A stretch of DNA of 64,000 nt from Sceloporus undulatus (taxonomy: Eukaryota; Chordata; Lepidosauria; Squamata; Phrynosomatidae): contig NC_056523.1 in NCBI RefSeq assembly GCF_019175285.1, forward strand, positions 122,570,720 to 122,634,719. Reading direction: 5' to 3'. The notes beneath the pieces were generated by a model that did no database searches, was not told the origin of the DNA, and saw only the letters and a list, made by a program, of their open reading frames with translations. Both the position numbers and the translations under genes were made by a program. Shown in pieces: positions 45,365 to 57,295 of the stretch (positions are counted from its first letter, which is position 1; each line of letters begins with the position of its first letter).

Positions 45365-45575
45365 TGTGTGTTGTTTCCAACTTATGGTGACCCTAAGGCG
45401 ATCCTGTGATGGGGTTTTCTTGGCATGATTTGTTCAGAGGAGGTTTGCCATCTGAGGGCTGAGAGCGTGTGACTTGCCCATGGTCGGCCAGTGGTTTTAG
45501 GCCCAAGCAGAAATCAAACCCTGGTCTCCAGAGTCCAATGCTCAAACTACTATGCCGCACTGGCTCTCTTCCATT
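45365..45575 (-). repeat. tRNA-type SINE
   Basis: GTGTTGTTTCCAACTTATGG tail, GGTTTTCTTGGCATGATTTG, ending at the promoter side TGCCGCACTGGCTC. Confidence 0.65.
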
Positions 45576-45579
45576 ACTT

Positions 45580-46195
45580 AGGTAATATGATTTCCCTTTT
45601 TATCCAAAAGGAAAAGTTAAATTTTCTCATACCAAAATTGTTTCTATATAGATGGAGAAAAACCTGGTGGGAGTATAAAGGGGCAGCATGCTCAGTATAT
45701 ACTTATTTCTCTTTCTCTCTTTCTCTCTGACTGCTCTGAGTATAAACAGAGAAACTGGGTAGCTTGTTCCCCCTGTCTGACACCTCTTGCCAGGACTACA
45801 TTACTCAGCAATTAGCAGAGAGGAAACAATAAACATTTCAGCATTACAATGGTGAACCGGAAATTTGCAGAATAAAAGAGTAGGCCAGGGAGTGGTTAGC
45901 ATCACCATAGAAACCATGCTGCCTTATGGCTTTTTTTGTGTTTGGGAGCCCCATTGCAAATGATCACACTTTTGTCTCTCCCAAACCCATTCTATTGATT
46001 TCTCTGGTAGAATCCATACCTGAAAAACATCATTCTTCCTCTTAGTTGGCCCAATCTGCAATGCCCTCTGCATCAGAAATCAAAATGTAAGTCATCAGCA
46101 GTGCCCTCTTCATACATTTTTTTGATTCTGTTGGACTCTCAGTATTGAAAAATGAACACTTCCCTTAACAGTTACTTATTTCATTTCATGTATTT
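45580..46195. other. No gene seen
   Basis: A CT-rich tract near 45705-45730; nothing else recognised. Confidence 0.4.
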
Positions 46196-46199
46196 ATTT

Positions 46200-46485
46200 A
46201 ATTAAAGGATTTTTATCCCGTCTTTCTCCCACAATGGGATTCAGTTAGACAAATAGTGGGCAACCAAAGTATCTGCTGTGTTCCTTCAAGACATTTCCGA
46301 CTTATGGAGACCCTAAGGAAAACCTATAATGGGGTTTTCTTGGCAAAATTTGTTCAGAAGAGGTTTGCCATTGGCTTCCCCAGAAGCTGACTTGCCCAAG
46401 GTCACCCAGGGGGTTTTCCATGGCTGATCTGGAAATTGAACCCTGGTCTCCAGAGTCGTAGTCCAACACTCAAACCTACTGTATT
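46200..46485 (-). repeat. LINE-tail scrap and tRNA-type SINE
   Basis: 46200-46250 ATTTTTATCCCGTCTTTCTC; 46270-46480 SINE in reverse (GTTCCTTCAAGACATTTCCG, CCCAAGGTCACCCAGGGGGT, TCCAGAGTCGTAGTCCAACA). Confidence 0.6.
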
Positions 46486-46489
46486 CTAA

Positions 46490-48260
46490 AACAAAATACA
46501 GTAGTGTCAACAACATTTGTTTCTCATGAAAAATATTCTTCCACTTTTCTCCCTGCAGATCTTTTCATATCAGATGAAAATCAGAGTTTAACACAGCTGA
46601 TGTGTGTAATGCTGGGACTATTTGAAAAAGTAACTTTTCAAAGCTAGAGAGACTTCTGCGCAGGAGGAAACCTGCCTTCTTGTATCTAACGCACCTCAGT
46701 TCTTGTGTTTCATATTGCTACAAAGGTACACCAAGGGCAGGGAGACAAAAATTCACATTTCCTTCCAGTAACGAAGATGCTTGTAGAGCCATAAAGATTT
46801 ATTATAGCATATGTTTTTTGCAGAATAAAGCCCACTTTCATGAGATGCATGAAGCTTAATAATCAACTGTCAGTTAGAAATATACATGGATATATGTGGA
46901 TATAAATAAATACAGTAAAATAAATATGTGGATACATGAATCCTGCCTGAATCCCTGGACAGTGGCTGCCAGTCAGAATTGGCAGCACTGGGCTAGATGG
47001 GTTCAATGGTTTGAGTCAAAATAATGCAGCTTCCTCTGTTCCTGTTTTCCTTCACTGAAGCACTGCAAGTGGGAGAATTACAGTGGGAGAGTGGTAGACT
47101 CTTCAATGGAAATCTGTAAACAGAGGTTGGATGGGCATACTTCAGGAGCATTTTAGTTGTGTATTCTTGCATGGCAAGATCATGGCCTTTGTGGGACCTT
47201 TCTGTGAACCGCTGTTATGTGAAACTCAGGTAACCACAAGTATGAACTGTGACACACATGATAACCCCTATTTTTGCAATTGCAGAATGCAGACAGACAA
47301 TAATGCAGATCTATTAATCCCCCTGGTGGGCTGTTATACATGAATGGCAAGATTATGGGCAACAAGTTGTCCTGGCATGTCTTAAAGGAAAAGAAGCCCC
47401 AAGAGTCCTGACACTAGCATCCTAGTGTCTTATCATTTATGGAATGGCACAACTGTTTTGTGCATCTAAGAGACATTACCTTTGCCTCCTAGATTTACAG
47501 AATATTCTACTCTCCAAGCTAGAGAAATCTTATCTATCTTTTAAAATGTATTTTTTGTAAATTTTATTTGGATCAGAATCATTCTGTCCTAGAGAGATAC
47601 CAGCTGATGAGAAAAATATGACACGAATTTGCAGGCCTGACATGCTCCTGTTTATTTAATAATAACAATGTATAGAAATCATCAAGGTTCACAGTACAGG
47701 ATACTCATCGCAGAATAGAGACAAACATTATTATTATTATTAATCTTTATTTATGTCCTACTAATATGTGTGCATCAAGATGCTGCTAAAAGCATGGTTA
47801 CAGTGTCTAGATGAAAAACTGGCAACCCTATTTGCATCCTAAGGGAAACAGGAACTCTTATTTTGTATCAGAAAAATTAATGTTAAGTCTCAAGACCATT
47901 GATTCATATTATTCTTGTGGATGAAAACTGGGTCTTCACTCTGTATGTATCATTTGCATAACATTTTGTTCCTATTTCACTACTGAGAATAAGAAACCAT
48001 AGTCTGGTTTAGACGTCTAATTCCAACTTCTCTAACAAAATTTAGTTTACACATTGTAAACTGCTTAGGGAGTGCTTAAGAGCACTGATAAGAGGTATAG
48101 AAATGTTATTGCTATTGCTAAAATTTGAAGAATCATGACTGTATCACAAGCCTTTATCCTTCTCTTCTGTCATTCTCCCAGTCTCCAGGTTTCCTTATAG
48201 CCTTAGTTTGGTGTCATGGCTAAATGAGAGAGGATCTGTAATCATTCCTACCACCAAAAC
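46490..48260. repeat. Mostly unique; 5S-SINE tail and CR1 scrap
   Basis: 46940-47045 repeats the CAGTACTGGGCTA-type tail of 5840-6000 (GGCAGCACTGGGCTAGATGG, GCAGCTTCCTCTGTTCCTG). 47085-47180 is a CR1 3' scrap (GTAAACAGAGGTTGGATGGG). No gene is seen elsewhere. Confidence 0.45.
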
Positions 48261-48262
48261 AA

Positions 48263-48420
48263 GACTTAAAGCAGAAGGAGACAACTGTGGTCCTCCAGGT
48301 GTTTTGACCTACAATCCTCAGTAGCTCCAGCCTGCATAACCACCAGTGACAGATCATGGAAGTTGCAGTCCAAAACCTGTAGAATACAGATGTGGCAGTT
48401 GTTCATCTCTAATTTAAAAA
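48263..48420. repeat. hAT-like foldback (TGGTCCTCCAGGTG type)
   Basis: ACTGTGGTCCTCCAGGTGTT, then CCTACAATCCTCAGTAGCTC and ATGGAAGTTGCAGTCCAAAA; diverged copy of a palindromic reptile hAT. Confidence 0.5.
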
Positions 48421-48814
48421 CATTAATTGAATTGGACTGGAAATTTTGTTTTGGAAATCAGTTGCCTGATCTGTAAGTAATGGTCAGGAGAACTCCAAAA
48501 GTGGAGAAGTATATTGGTGTACAAGGCCACAACTCTTAACTATCATTTTGGAAGACTGACTGAACTGAGTCTATGACTTGCCTGATGCCACAGAATAAGG
48601 CTACTATAAAAGTGGATCTTAAAACAGATCTCTCAGAACCAAGGAGGAGTATATCATACCCTCCAACTGTCCCAGTTTGGCAGGGACAGTCCCAATTAAT
48701 CTTCTGTTGTACCACTTTTTAGCTTTTAAAGTACAATATTAAAATTTTTCTTCCTTCTCCCATTTCTCCCTTTGTCCTCAGCTTACTTTACTTGCTCCAA
48801 ACTCAGGCTTTATC

Positions 48815-49290
48815 CCCACTGCAGAAATATACCAGTTTGATACCACTTTAACTGCCATAGCTCAATGCTATGGAATTCTGGGAATGGTAGTTTGTTGTGG
48901 CACCAGAGGGCATAAAAACCACTCAGTGATCTTGGGTAAGCCTTAGAGGATAGCAATGGTAACCCCTCTGAACAAATCTTGCCAAGAAAACTACATGATA
49001 GCGTCGCACTTAGGGTTGCCAAAAGTTGGAAACAACTTGAAGGCACACAACAACAAACAAAGTGCAAATGTAGCCAGCATGGTGTAGTAGTTTGAGTGTT
49101 GGGACAAAGACTCTGGAGATCAGGGTTCAAATCCCCGTTTGGACATGTAAATCCCACTGGGTGAACTTTGGCAAGTCATACTCTCGGGGCCTCAGAGGAT
49201 GGCAATGGCAAACCCCCTCTGAAGAAACTTGCCAAGAAAACCCTTAGGGTTGACATAAGTGGGAAACAACTTGAAGGCATACAACAAAAA
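48815..49290 (+). repeat. Half of an FB1 MITE and two SINEs in tandem
   Basis: 48815-48908 is only the left FB1 arm (CACTGCAGAAATATACCAGT). 48909-49055 is a headless SINE ending CTTGAAGGCACACAACAACA. 49074-49290 is a full SINE (CAGCATGGTGTAGTAGTTTG, CAGGGTTCAAATCCCCG). Confidence 0.65.
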
Positions 49291-49299
49291 CAACCTGGA

Positions 49300-50960
49300 A
49301 ATCCAAGGATTCCACAGCTGTAGCAGTAACAGTGGAATAATATTATAAAAGTTTGGTAAAAAATATAACCTAACCAATTAAGCCAACCAATTACAAATAA
49401 TATAATTTAGTTGTTATGCAAAATGCAGGTGTCATATTCAGTTCAATGGGTCATTGGTAGTCAATTAAGAACTGGTCCTGATTCAAAGAATCTGATACTG
49501 TTCATAGTACAGTATAATTTGATCACTTCTCTGCCCTTTGACTAAGGATAAGTGTACAGTATAATTTGAAAACAAATAACTATAAACAAAATAAAGTGTT
49601 TTAGTAGCCCAAAAGAAAGCACGTGACTTAACTATCTGCAGGAAATGAATAGTTTTACAATCACTCATGTACTGCAAAAAAGTAGAGACTGAAGCAAAAG
49701 GGATCATGCTGAGCTAAGCCAATGGAGCACATCCATTAGTTCAGTAGCTGAAAAGGAGGCTTTTCTAATTGACAGATTCTTATAGGTTCAGAATTGATGG
49801 TCTCCCTTAGCAGGTTATGGAAGTAGTCCCCCAAGTACTCCTGCCATGGACAGGGCAATTTTAAAGACATTGTTATTGAGTATCTATATTATCATTCAAA
49901 TAGCTCATGAGTGGAATTTTCTCCATTGTGTACATTCCTTATATTCAGAATGAGACAAAAGCGACTAAAAATAGGGAGTGAATACAACCTTGCAAATACA
50001 TTTATACAGATTATTACTCTAGCAGGGTTTTTAATAGCCTGCCTACCCATCAATAAACTGGGGGAAAAAAACAAAATAAAAAAGAATCTCTAAAACTCAG
50101 CATTTTTCTAAGGTCTTAGAAAAATTGATTTAAAAACACAAATAGAGAGACAGAAAGGCAGACAAGCAGGTAGTTTGGATATAATTTACATTTTTGTTTT
50201 GCAGAAGTTTAAATAACACAGCTAAACAATTTCATAGCACACAATAAAATCGAAAAACACTGACTCCTCTAATGCCGGAATTCTAAAGGTACATGTGAAT
50301 TGTTCTAGAATTAGACAAGATTGAAAATAAACTTTTTGTTATTCCATGTTTATAGCAAAACAGCAATGTTTTTTTCTGTCTGCTAAGAGGTTTTTCTCAG
50401 CTCCCCCTTTCTATTTAAAAAAGCAAAAGGTTTCCAATTGAAAATGGACATCTTCACTACTTTCCCATACATTCGCCTACACACACCACTCTGGTTTTCT
50501 CAGAACACATACAGGCTTAATTTGTGTTAGGTTTCATTTCTAGAGCAATGTGATCTCAGCACTAAGATGAATCACTAGTTGAGTCCCTCTGGACCTTCTG
50601 CGTCAGGGGTAGTAATCACATGGATTGCAGGTCACATGCAACTCCCCACTCATGTGTGCAAGTCCCCTTCACAGAAAATTTGGAAGCAAAAGGGAAAAAG
50701 GGGGGGGGGAATCCTCATGGAAGCCACCAGGAGTATTGATTTCCTGTTTTAAAAAGGTGCAATCATACAAACTCATGCTTTGTCTCTCCTCCTGCAAAAA
50801 TATATAATAGCCTCTGTGTCTCAGAAGAGGAAAAATGGCCCCGGGATTACTGCGGTTCATTCAAACCAGCTCTAAGCACATCTGGAGAGCAGGTATCACC
50901 ATCCCCAAACAGCTGTAGACCTATACAGTAAATGAAAGAAAGAAGTAGTATTTCCAGGGC
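49300..50960. other. No gene seen
   Basis: AT-rich unique sequence. An all-G run near 50700 and short ORFs only. Confidence 0.4.
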
Positions 50961-50969
50961 AGGTGGCAT

Positions 50970-53245
50970 GCTATTCAGGAAGCTTTAAACTTATATTCAA
51001 AATTATGCCCTGGCCTCTGAATATAAGATCCAAGAACTCAAAGGGAATGTCAAACCAAGGGCCAAGATGCTCTATGACCAAAAAACAAAACAAAACCATG
51101 CTACAAGATCAAGAAGAAATAAAAAGTTATTGGATGCAATACAGAAGTGTTATATAAAAGAGATGAAAAAATGAATGACATATGGAATGAGGAACCATAC
51201 GAAGATGAACACCAAATCCTAAAAACAAGGTGGACGCTGCAGTAAGAAAAACTGTGGGAAAATAAATCACCAGGAACAGATTATATTTTTATCGAACTGC
51301 TACAGTCCACACAGACAGAATCAATTCTACTGCTAACTAATATATTTCTACAAATATGGAACACAAAACACTGGCCAAAAGACTGGAAAGGATCAATATA
51401 CATTCCTGTCTACAAAAAAAAAGACTGAAAAGACTGCAGAAACTGAGGCCCATTACAAACGGGCCTTTTAGTATGGAGTCAGTCCGCTTCCGCACCCTCC
51501 TAACCCTAGTACGGACTGAGTCCGTACAAAATGGCGGCGCCCCATTTACATAGGGGCCGCCATGACGACGTCATGACCGCGCCGCCTCTATACAGGGCAG
51601 CGCGGATGTGACGTTGTCGCTCCGTGCCAGGGTGCTTAGTGCACCCTTTGCGCGGAGCAGGAAGGAGCTCCGTTTTGGAGCTGCTTCCTGGTTTGTGCCG
51701 CTGGGCGCAGCCTTCACACGGCTGTGCCAGTGACGCAGAGGAGAAAGGGGCCAAGTGGCCCCTTTCTCCTCCTCCCCGCCGCCGCGGGGTGTCCTTGGGG
51801 CTTGAAGCCCCAAGGACACCCCTTTCCAGGCTGCGGGGAAGGGCCTTTTGCCGCTTCCCCGCAGCCTGGAAAGTGGCGGATCGGGGCCTCAGCGGCTGCT
51901 GTTCTGGCCACTGAGGCCCCGACACCCAGGGAAAGGGGCGGATACAGGCCACCACTTTTCGGCGGTCTGTAACGCACCTATAGGACCATCACACTCATTT
52001 CCCACACAAGCAAAATTCCCCTAAAAATTCTGCAACACAGACATTATTCATCCATGGAGAAATCCCAGAGATGCACGCACAGTTCAGGGAAGGAAGAGGC
52101 ATTAGGGAAGACATTGTAAACATACCATGGCTAATTAAGCATATGAAGGAATTCCAGAAAAAATATTAACATGTGCGTTATAGACTATAGCAAAGCATTT
52201 GACTGTATAGATCATGAAAAACTATGGATGGCTCTTAAGGTAATAGGAGTGCCACCACATTTGATAGTCCTGATGAGAAATCTGTGTTAAAACAGAGTAT
52301 GGAGAAACAGAATAGTCCCCAATTGGCAAATGGGCCAGGCAAGGTTGTATACTATTATCCTATTTGTTCAACCTGTATACAGAAAATATAATAAGAAAAG
52401 CAGGTTTAGACTCAGAAGAAGGAGGAGTAAAGATAGGAGGTAGGAGCATCAACAATCTAAGATATGCAGACGACACCATACTACTAGCGGAAAACATAAC
52501 AGACTTTGAAAAATAACTATGGAAGGTCAAAGAAGAAAGTGGAAAGGCACGCTTAATGCTGAACATAAAGAAAACAAAAATAATGACCATGGAGACACTA
52601 AATAAATTTAACCTAGACAATGAGGAAATCGAAATAGTTAAAAGAGGTCTTAGATCAAATATTGATCAGAATGGAGACTGCAATCAGGAAATCAGAAGAC
52701 AAGGAATGAGAAGGGCAGCTATGAAGGAAATAGCTAAGGTCCTAAAGAGTAAGGATATACAACTGAACACTAAAGCTAGAATTGTCCAAGCCACTGTATT
52801 CCCCATCACCATGTATAGATGTGGGAGTTGGTCAGGGAAGAAAGCAGATAAGAAGAAAATCAACTAATTTGAAATGTGGTGCTGGGGAAGAGTGTTGGGG
52901 ATATCATGGACAGCCAAAAAGACAAACAAATGGGTCCTTGTGGAGATAAAGCCTGAAATCTCCCTGGACGCCAAGGTGATAAAATTGAAGCTGTTGTACT
53001 TTTGCCACATCAAAAGAAGGCAAGACTCATTAGAAAAAGACAATAATACTAGGGAAAGTGGAAGGTAGCAGAAAGAGAGGAAGACTACATGCTAGATGGA
53101 TAGACTCAATCAGGGAGATCACAGGCCAGAAATTAGAGGATCTAAGCAAAACAGTGGAGGATGGGGGTCATGGAGATGTCTTATACACAGGGTTGCCAAG
53201 AGTTGGGGATGAACCAAGGGCAGTTAACAACAACTCTGAACATAT
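50970..53245 (+). mobile_element. BovB LINE, long decayed copy with an insertion
   Basis: In order: YWMQYRSVI-like linker, WPKDWKGSIYIPVYKK-like RT entry (51370), RPITLISH-like motif split by the insertion, DYSKAFDCIDHEKLWMALKV at about 52185, GCILLSYLFNLY-like text at 52340, LRYADDTILLAEN-like catalytic text at 52457 (YADD retained), MYRCGSWSGKKADKKKIN at 52820, WTAKKTNKWVLVEIKPEISL at 52910 and a tail ending CAGTTAACAACAAC. Several frame breaks make it inactive. Confidence 0.85.
51455..51981 (-). mobile_element. Hairpin-array element, copy B (nested in BovB)
   Basis: About ten hairpins follow one another. The best are 51738-51771 (15-bp perfect arms, 4-nt loop), 51786-51822 (18-bp perfect arms, 1-nt loop), 51822-51841 with 51854-51873 (20-bp perfect arms) and 51882-51892 with 51911-51921 (11-bp perfect arms). 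The left end (TTACAAACGGGCC) and right end (reverse GTTACAGACCGCC) match the family ends. BovB text AGGCCCATT and AGGACCATC flanks it as an 8-9 bp duplication. Orientation is opposite to copies A and C. Confidence 0.75.
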
Positions 53246-53249
53246 GCAG

Positions 53250-55160
53250 AGTTCCCTTTCCATGCCAGTGTAGAGTGAAACATTTTGTTAAGAGGTTTTC
53301 CAGAAAGATGACGTCGTTGTTTGTAACACTCCAAGAAAAAAAAATGCTTCTGTGTTCTACCATTTCCATTCAATTTCACTGAAATGTCATTCAGTGTTTC
53401 AGTATCTTGTAGTCTTATTTCTCTTCATTTCTTAAGTTGTATATAGACCTATCTCCATTGGGTGCTCAAAAGTTAGAACTGGCTGTCCATTTGGACAAGC
53501 AACTATTGTTAAAAATGCCTTGGCCATGCATACTTTAATTTCTACAGGACTTAACCAGTGTTGTTGTTGGTTTCTGAAAGTGACCTCAGCCAAGTATCTC
53601 CAGAGCAGGGTTATATGTGTTATTTGGCATATGTCTGCTACAAATTAATTCTTGAAAAAATCTGATGTTGAAGCATGCACAAATACAGTCACCTTACTAG
53701 ACACAGATTTCTTATCACCTGTTTTATCACCCACATAAAATCCTTGAGTCTTCCCAAGTGGACATGACAGCTGCAGAAAAGAGGCTAGCTAGTCCATTGG
53801 AAATGCTGAAATATTAATTTGTATATGGGATTCTCTCAAATGCTGACCTGTTGATTAAAAACAAACAAACAAACAAGAATTGGTGGCAGATCAGAGACAT
53901 AATTTAAAACCTGATTCTTGTTTCTTGATTAATCCAGAAATGATACTAACCACAACCAAACCCTATACTGGTGCCTCTTGCATGCCACCTTACCCCTTTT
54001 GCTATGAAAGAGACTATGATTGCTTTTATGGCCACAGTATTCAAATGCTTAGGTGTTTGTTTGTGAGTTGGAAACTATGGCCTCAATCCAAGTCCATGTT
54101 CCAGCTACAGTAGACTGAATGAGTCAGTGGAATTTACCTATTTGATGACTTAGCAATTGATTAAATGGGATTTTAGTTGGGACTAGTTTAGACCTATGAG
54201 ATGTACTAGAGCAATATTCAAACTTACAGACTTACATAGCATTAAATGAATTGCAGAATCCTTTTTGAAACTTTTTTATTTCAAAATCACACATTCTATT
54301 CCCATTTAATGTTATAATGCAGTCTCGATGCATCACTCCTGGGTATAACTACAAAGGAGAAGCCAGCCTCAACACAGGCTGAAAACATTACGCAGTATCT
54401 TGGCATTCCTGTCTAGCCAACTCCCCCAGCCGAGTGTTCTTCAGCTGGCAGGCTGGCCACAAGCCCTGTAGACTGAGGATCAAAAGAGCAACAAGTTGAG
54501 GCATCTGCTGGAGATGACCACTGCTTAGTATTATATCGTACAAGGGATATCTAAACCACTTTCTTGTCCAGCACAGTGTCAGCAATCTTTCTGTAAAGTC
54601 ACAAAGCAACATCCCTCTACAAATCACAGAGATCTGTCATCTTAAGGGGTGAGGAGAACATGGCTGATGATGGGCTGCATGTTCTCTGCTTTGTCTCCCA
54701 TACATATGGCATTCTGATCTGAATTCATGTTCTTTTTGATTTATGCAGACATTTCCCCTGATGTGTGAAAATAGTTTGTATTTTGTTCTAGATGGGTATT
54801 ATTAGCAGCGTGCATGTCCCTAATTTTAATCCTTGTGTACTTTAAATCAAGGGTGGAGAACTTCCCACCTCCAGTTGTTTTCAACTACCACACTCCCATA
54901 CCATTGGCCAAGAATGCATGAGTTTCATGCCAGGTGAAAGATGGGAATAGAAGCAAGCAAACATCTTGATCAAAATTCAAAACAGGCTCCCTGCACCTTG
55001 CCTTACTTGGGGGACAGCCATCATGCTGAGGAAGTGATTATGTTGTTGTTTTATATAACCACAATAGTTACATAGTGCTTTCAAAAGTAATATAGGACGA
55101 AGAAAGGGAAAATTATTTTTGCATCTTGAAAATGGGTGAAGACATCAGGGGAAGCATGGG
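53250..55160. other. No gene seen
   Basis: A short AAAC microsatellite near 53860-53876; 54850-54960 shows hAT-like CCACCTCCAGTTGTTTTC text. ORFs at 53880-54113 and 54627-54388 match nothing known. Confidence 0.4.
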
Positions 55161-55164
55161 GAGG

Positions 55165-55360
55165 CCTAATCCGCTTTGACACCACTTTAACAGCCATGAC
55201 TCCATCCTATGGAATCCTGGAATTTGTAGTTTATTGCAACACCAGAGCTCCCTGACAGAGAAGGCTAAACAACTCACAAAACTACAAATCCCAGAATTCC
55301 AAAGCACTGAGCAGTTAAAGTGGTGTCAAACTGCGTTATTTCTGCAGTGCAGATTTGACC
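55165..55360. mobile_element. Palindromic MITE FB1 (cluster 1 of 5)
   Basis: CCGCTTTGACACCACTTTAA and GGAATTTGTAGTTTATTG mirrored by ACTACAAATCCCAGAATTCC and GTTATTTCTGCAGTGCAGAT. Confidence 0.7.
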
Positions 55361-55364
55361 AAAG

Positions 55365-56095
55365 AGAGCCAACAGGAACAAAACAACTTGGCACATAAAA
55401 AAACAAAGACAAACATCCTAGTCTGTGTGTGTGAGAAAAAATACAAATTCACATATGGCTGCTAACTTTATTGGGACCAACAAACATTTAACACCCAGCA
55501 AACAAGCTTTTGGTTTTCCAGAAGTCTCCATGAAGCTAGGTGGCACAAAAGGCTGGGGAAGAGGCAAACGTACAAGCCACAAAAAGGAAATTAAAAATAG
55601 GCCCAACATTGTTCCTATGAGCTCTGCCTTTCAGATCCAATCTCAAAATGGAGACTGAATTAGTCACTAGAAACTGCTGCAGGCATCAGATTACACCTAG
55701 GATCTGAGACAAAGGAGCAATGGCTGAGTCGCCTTAAGGGCACAAGAGATAGATGATGAATGTGAGCAAATGGGCAGCTAATCTGCAAGGATCAGAGTTT
55801 GGTTTCTGAGTGGCAACACATCTGTCCCCTTCTACAAAAGCAGAGCCAGGCACCATTCTGAAGGCTTTTTACACACAACATCTGCCTACCTCTGCCATCT
55901 TTATCCTTTTCCCAGGCCAGACAAAGGAGATGGTTTTAAAAAGCTCTTTCCAAACTTTTAGCAGCTGGAGCCAGAGCAGGTCCTCAGTCCAACTCTTTGG
56001 CATTTTTATGGATATATATAGAGACAGCATTTTTTAAAAAAAGGTCAGTTTGTAATGCCACTGCTACTGTATGTGCAGTGGGTTACGGGCTTGTC
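55365..56095. other. No gene seen
   Basis: Unique sequence; the 77-codon plus ORF at 55425-55658 is unrecognised. Confidence 0.4.
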
Positions 56096-56099
56096 TCCA

Positions 56100-56295
56100 A
56101 AGCACACTGCAGAAATAATCCAGTTTGAGACTGCTTTAGCTGCCCTGGTTCAGTGCTAGGGAGTCCTGGGGATTGTAGTTTATTGTGGCGCCAGAGCTCT
56201 CTGACAGACAGAGAAGGCTAAATGTCTCACAGAAGTACAGTTCCCAGAATCCCCTAGCATTGAGCCAGGGCAGTTAAAGCGGTCTCAAACTGCAG
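56100..56295. mobile_element. Palindromic MITE FB1 (cluster 2 of 5)
   Basis: GCACACTGCAGAAATAATCC and TTTGAGACTGCTTTAGCTGC mirrored by GGCAGTTAAAGCGGTCTCAA. A subfamily with GAGACTGC in place of GACACCAC. Confidence 0.7.
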
Positions 56296-56604
56296 CCTGA
56301 ATTTATATGTTTTTAGTGTTTGTTTTGCAATGTCCTACATTTTGTGGTGCCTTGTCCTCCTTTGCAGTTGTGACATCCGGTCACCCTGGCCCAGCTTTCC
56401 TTTGTTACTCTCAAAGGTGCTGCTGAAAGAAGGACCCCAGGGCCATTTCTACAAAAACTTTTTATTTGGGGGTTTATTTTGGTTTCTTTACAATAAACCT
56501 TTTCCTTTTGATTTTCCAGCCTTCAGAAAGCAGCCACAACCTGCAAGGAAAGGGCCTGCCCTGTGTTGTTTGTATGTTGTTTCGAGGACAACAGTCCAAA
56601 ACAC

Positions 56605-56808
56605 ACACTGAAGAAATAATCCAGTTTGAGACTGCTTTAACTGCCCTGGATCAATAGGGAATTCTGGGAATTGTAGTTTATTGCCGCACTAAAGCTCTCT
56701 GACAGAGAAAGCGAAATGGCTCACAAAAACCACAGTTCCCAGGGTTCCTAGCATTGAGTCAGGGCAGTTAAAGCAGTCTCAAACTGGATTATTTCTGCAG
56801 TGCGTTTT
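56605..56808. mobile_element. Palindromic MITE FB1 (cluster 3 of 5)
   Basis: ACTGAAGAAATAATCCAGTT and GAGACTGCTTTAACTGCC mirrored by GGCAGTTAAAGCAGTCTCAA and ATTATTTCTGCAGTGCGTTT. Same subfamily as 56100. Confidence 0.75.
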
Positions 56809-56931
56809 GGACTAGAGATAACCATTTTTGTGGCTGTCCTGCTCCCCTGCATTGGAGGTGCCTCCTGGGTCTTCCTGTTGCTCTTTAAACTTTATACTCC
56901 TCCTGCCTGTCTTCCAACATTGAGGCTGCAT

Positions 56932-57135
56932 CCACACTGCAGAAATAACCCACATTGGCATCGCTTTGACTGCCATGGCTCAAGTGCTATGGAATTCTGG
57001 GAGTTGGAGTTTGTTGTGGGACCGAGTGTAGCTCTGCTCCGCTCCTGGCCCACAACAAACTCCAACTCCCAGAATTCCATAGCCTTGGGCCAGACAACGA
57101 GTTGAAGCGGTGCCAAACCAGGTTATTTCTCCAGT
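56932..57135. mobile_element. Palindromic MITE FB1 (cluster 4 of 5)
   Basis: CACTGCAGAAATAACCCACA, GGAATTCTGGGAGTTGGAGT and AACTCCAACTCCCAGAATTC. The inner arms match over at least 20 bp. Confidence 0.75.
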
Positions 57136-57295
57136 GCGGATGCAGCTCAGGGTTCCATGCTATGGAAATTCTGGGAACTGTGGTTTGTTGTTGGGGCACC
57201 AGAGCTTTGCCACAATCCCTAGAATCCCATACCATGGAAGCGCGGCAGCCAAAGTGGCACCAAACCGGGGTTATTGATGCAGTGCGGACGCAGCA
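57136..57295. mobile_element. MITE FB1-like (cluster 5 of 5), GC-shifted
   Basis: GCTATGGAAATTCTGGGAAC and CTAGAATCCCATACCATGGA with GTTATTGATGCAGTGCGGAC. It directly touches the CpG island of PWWP2A. Confidence 0.55.
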
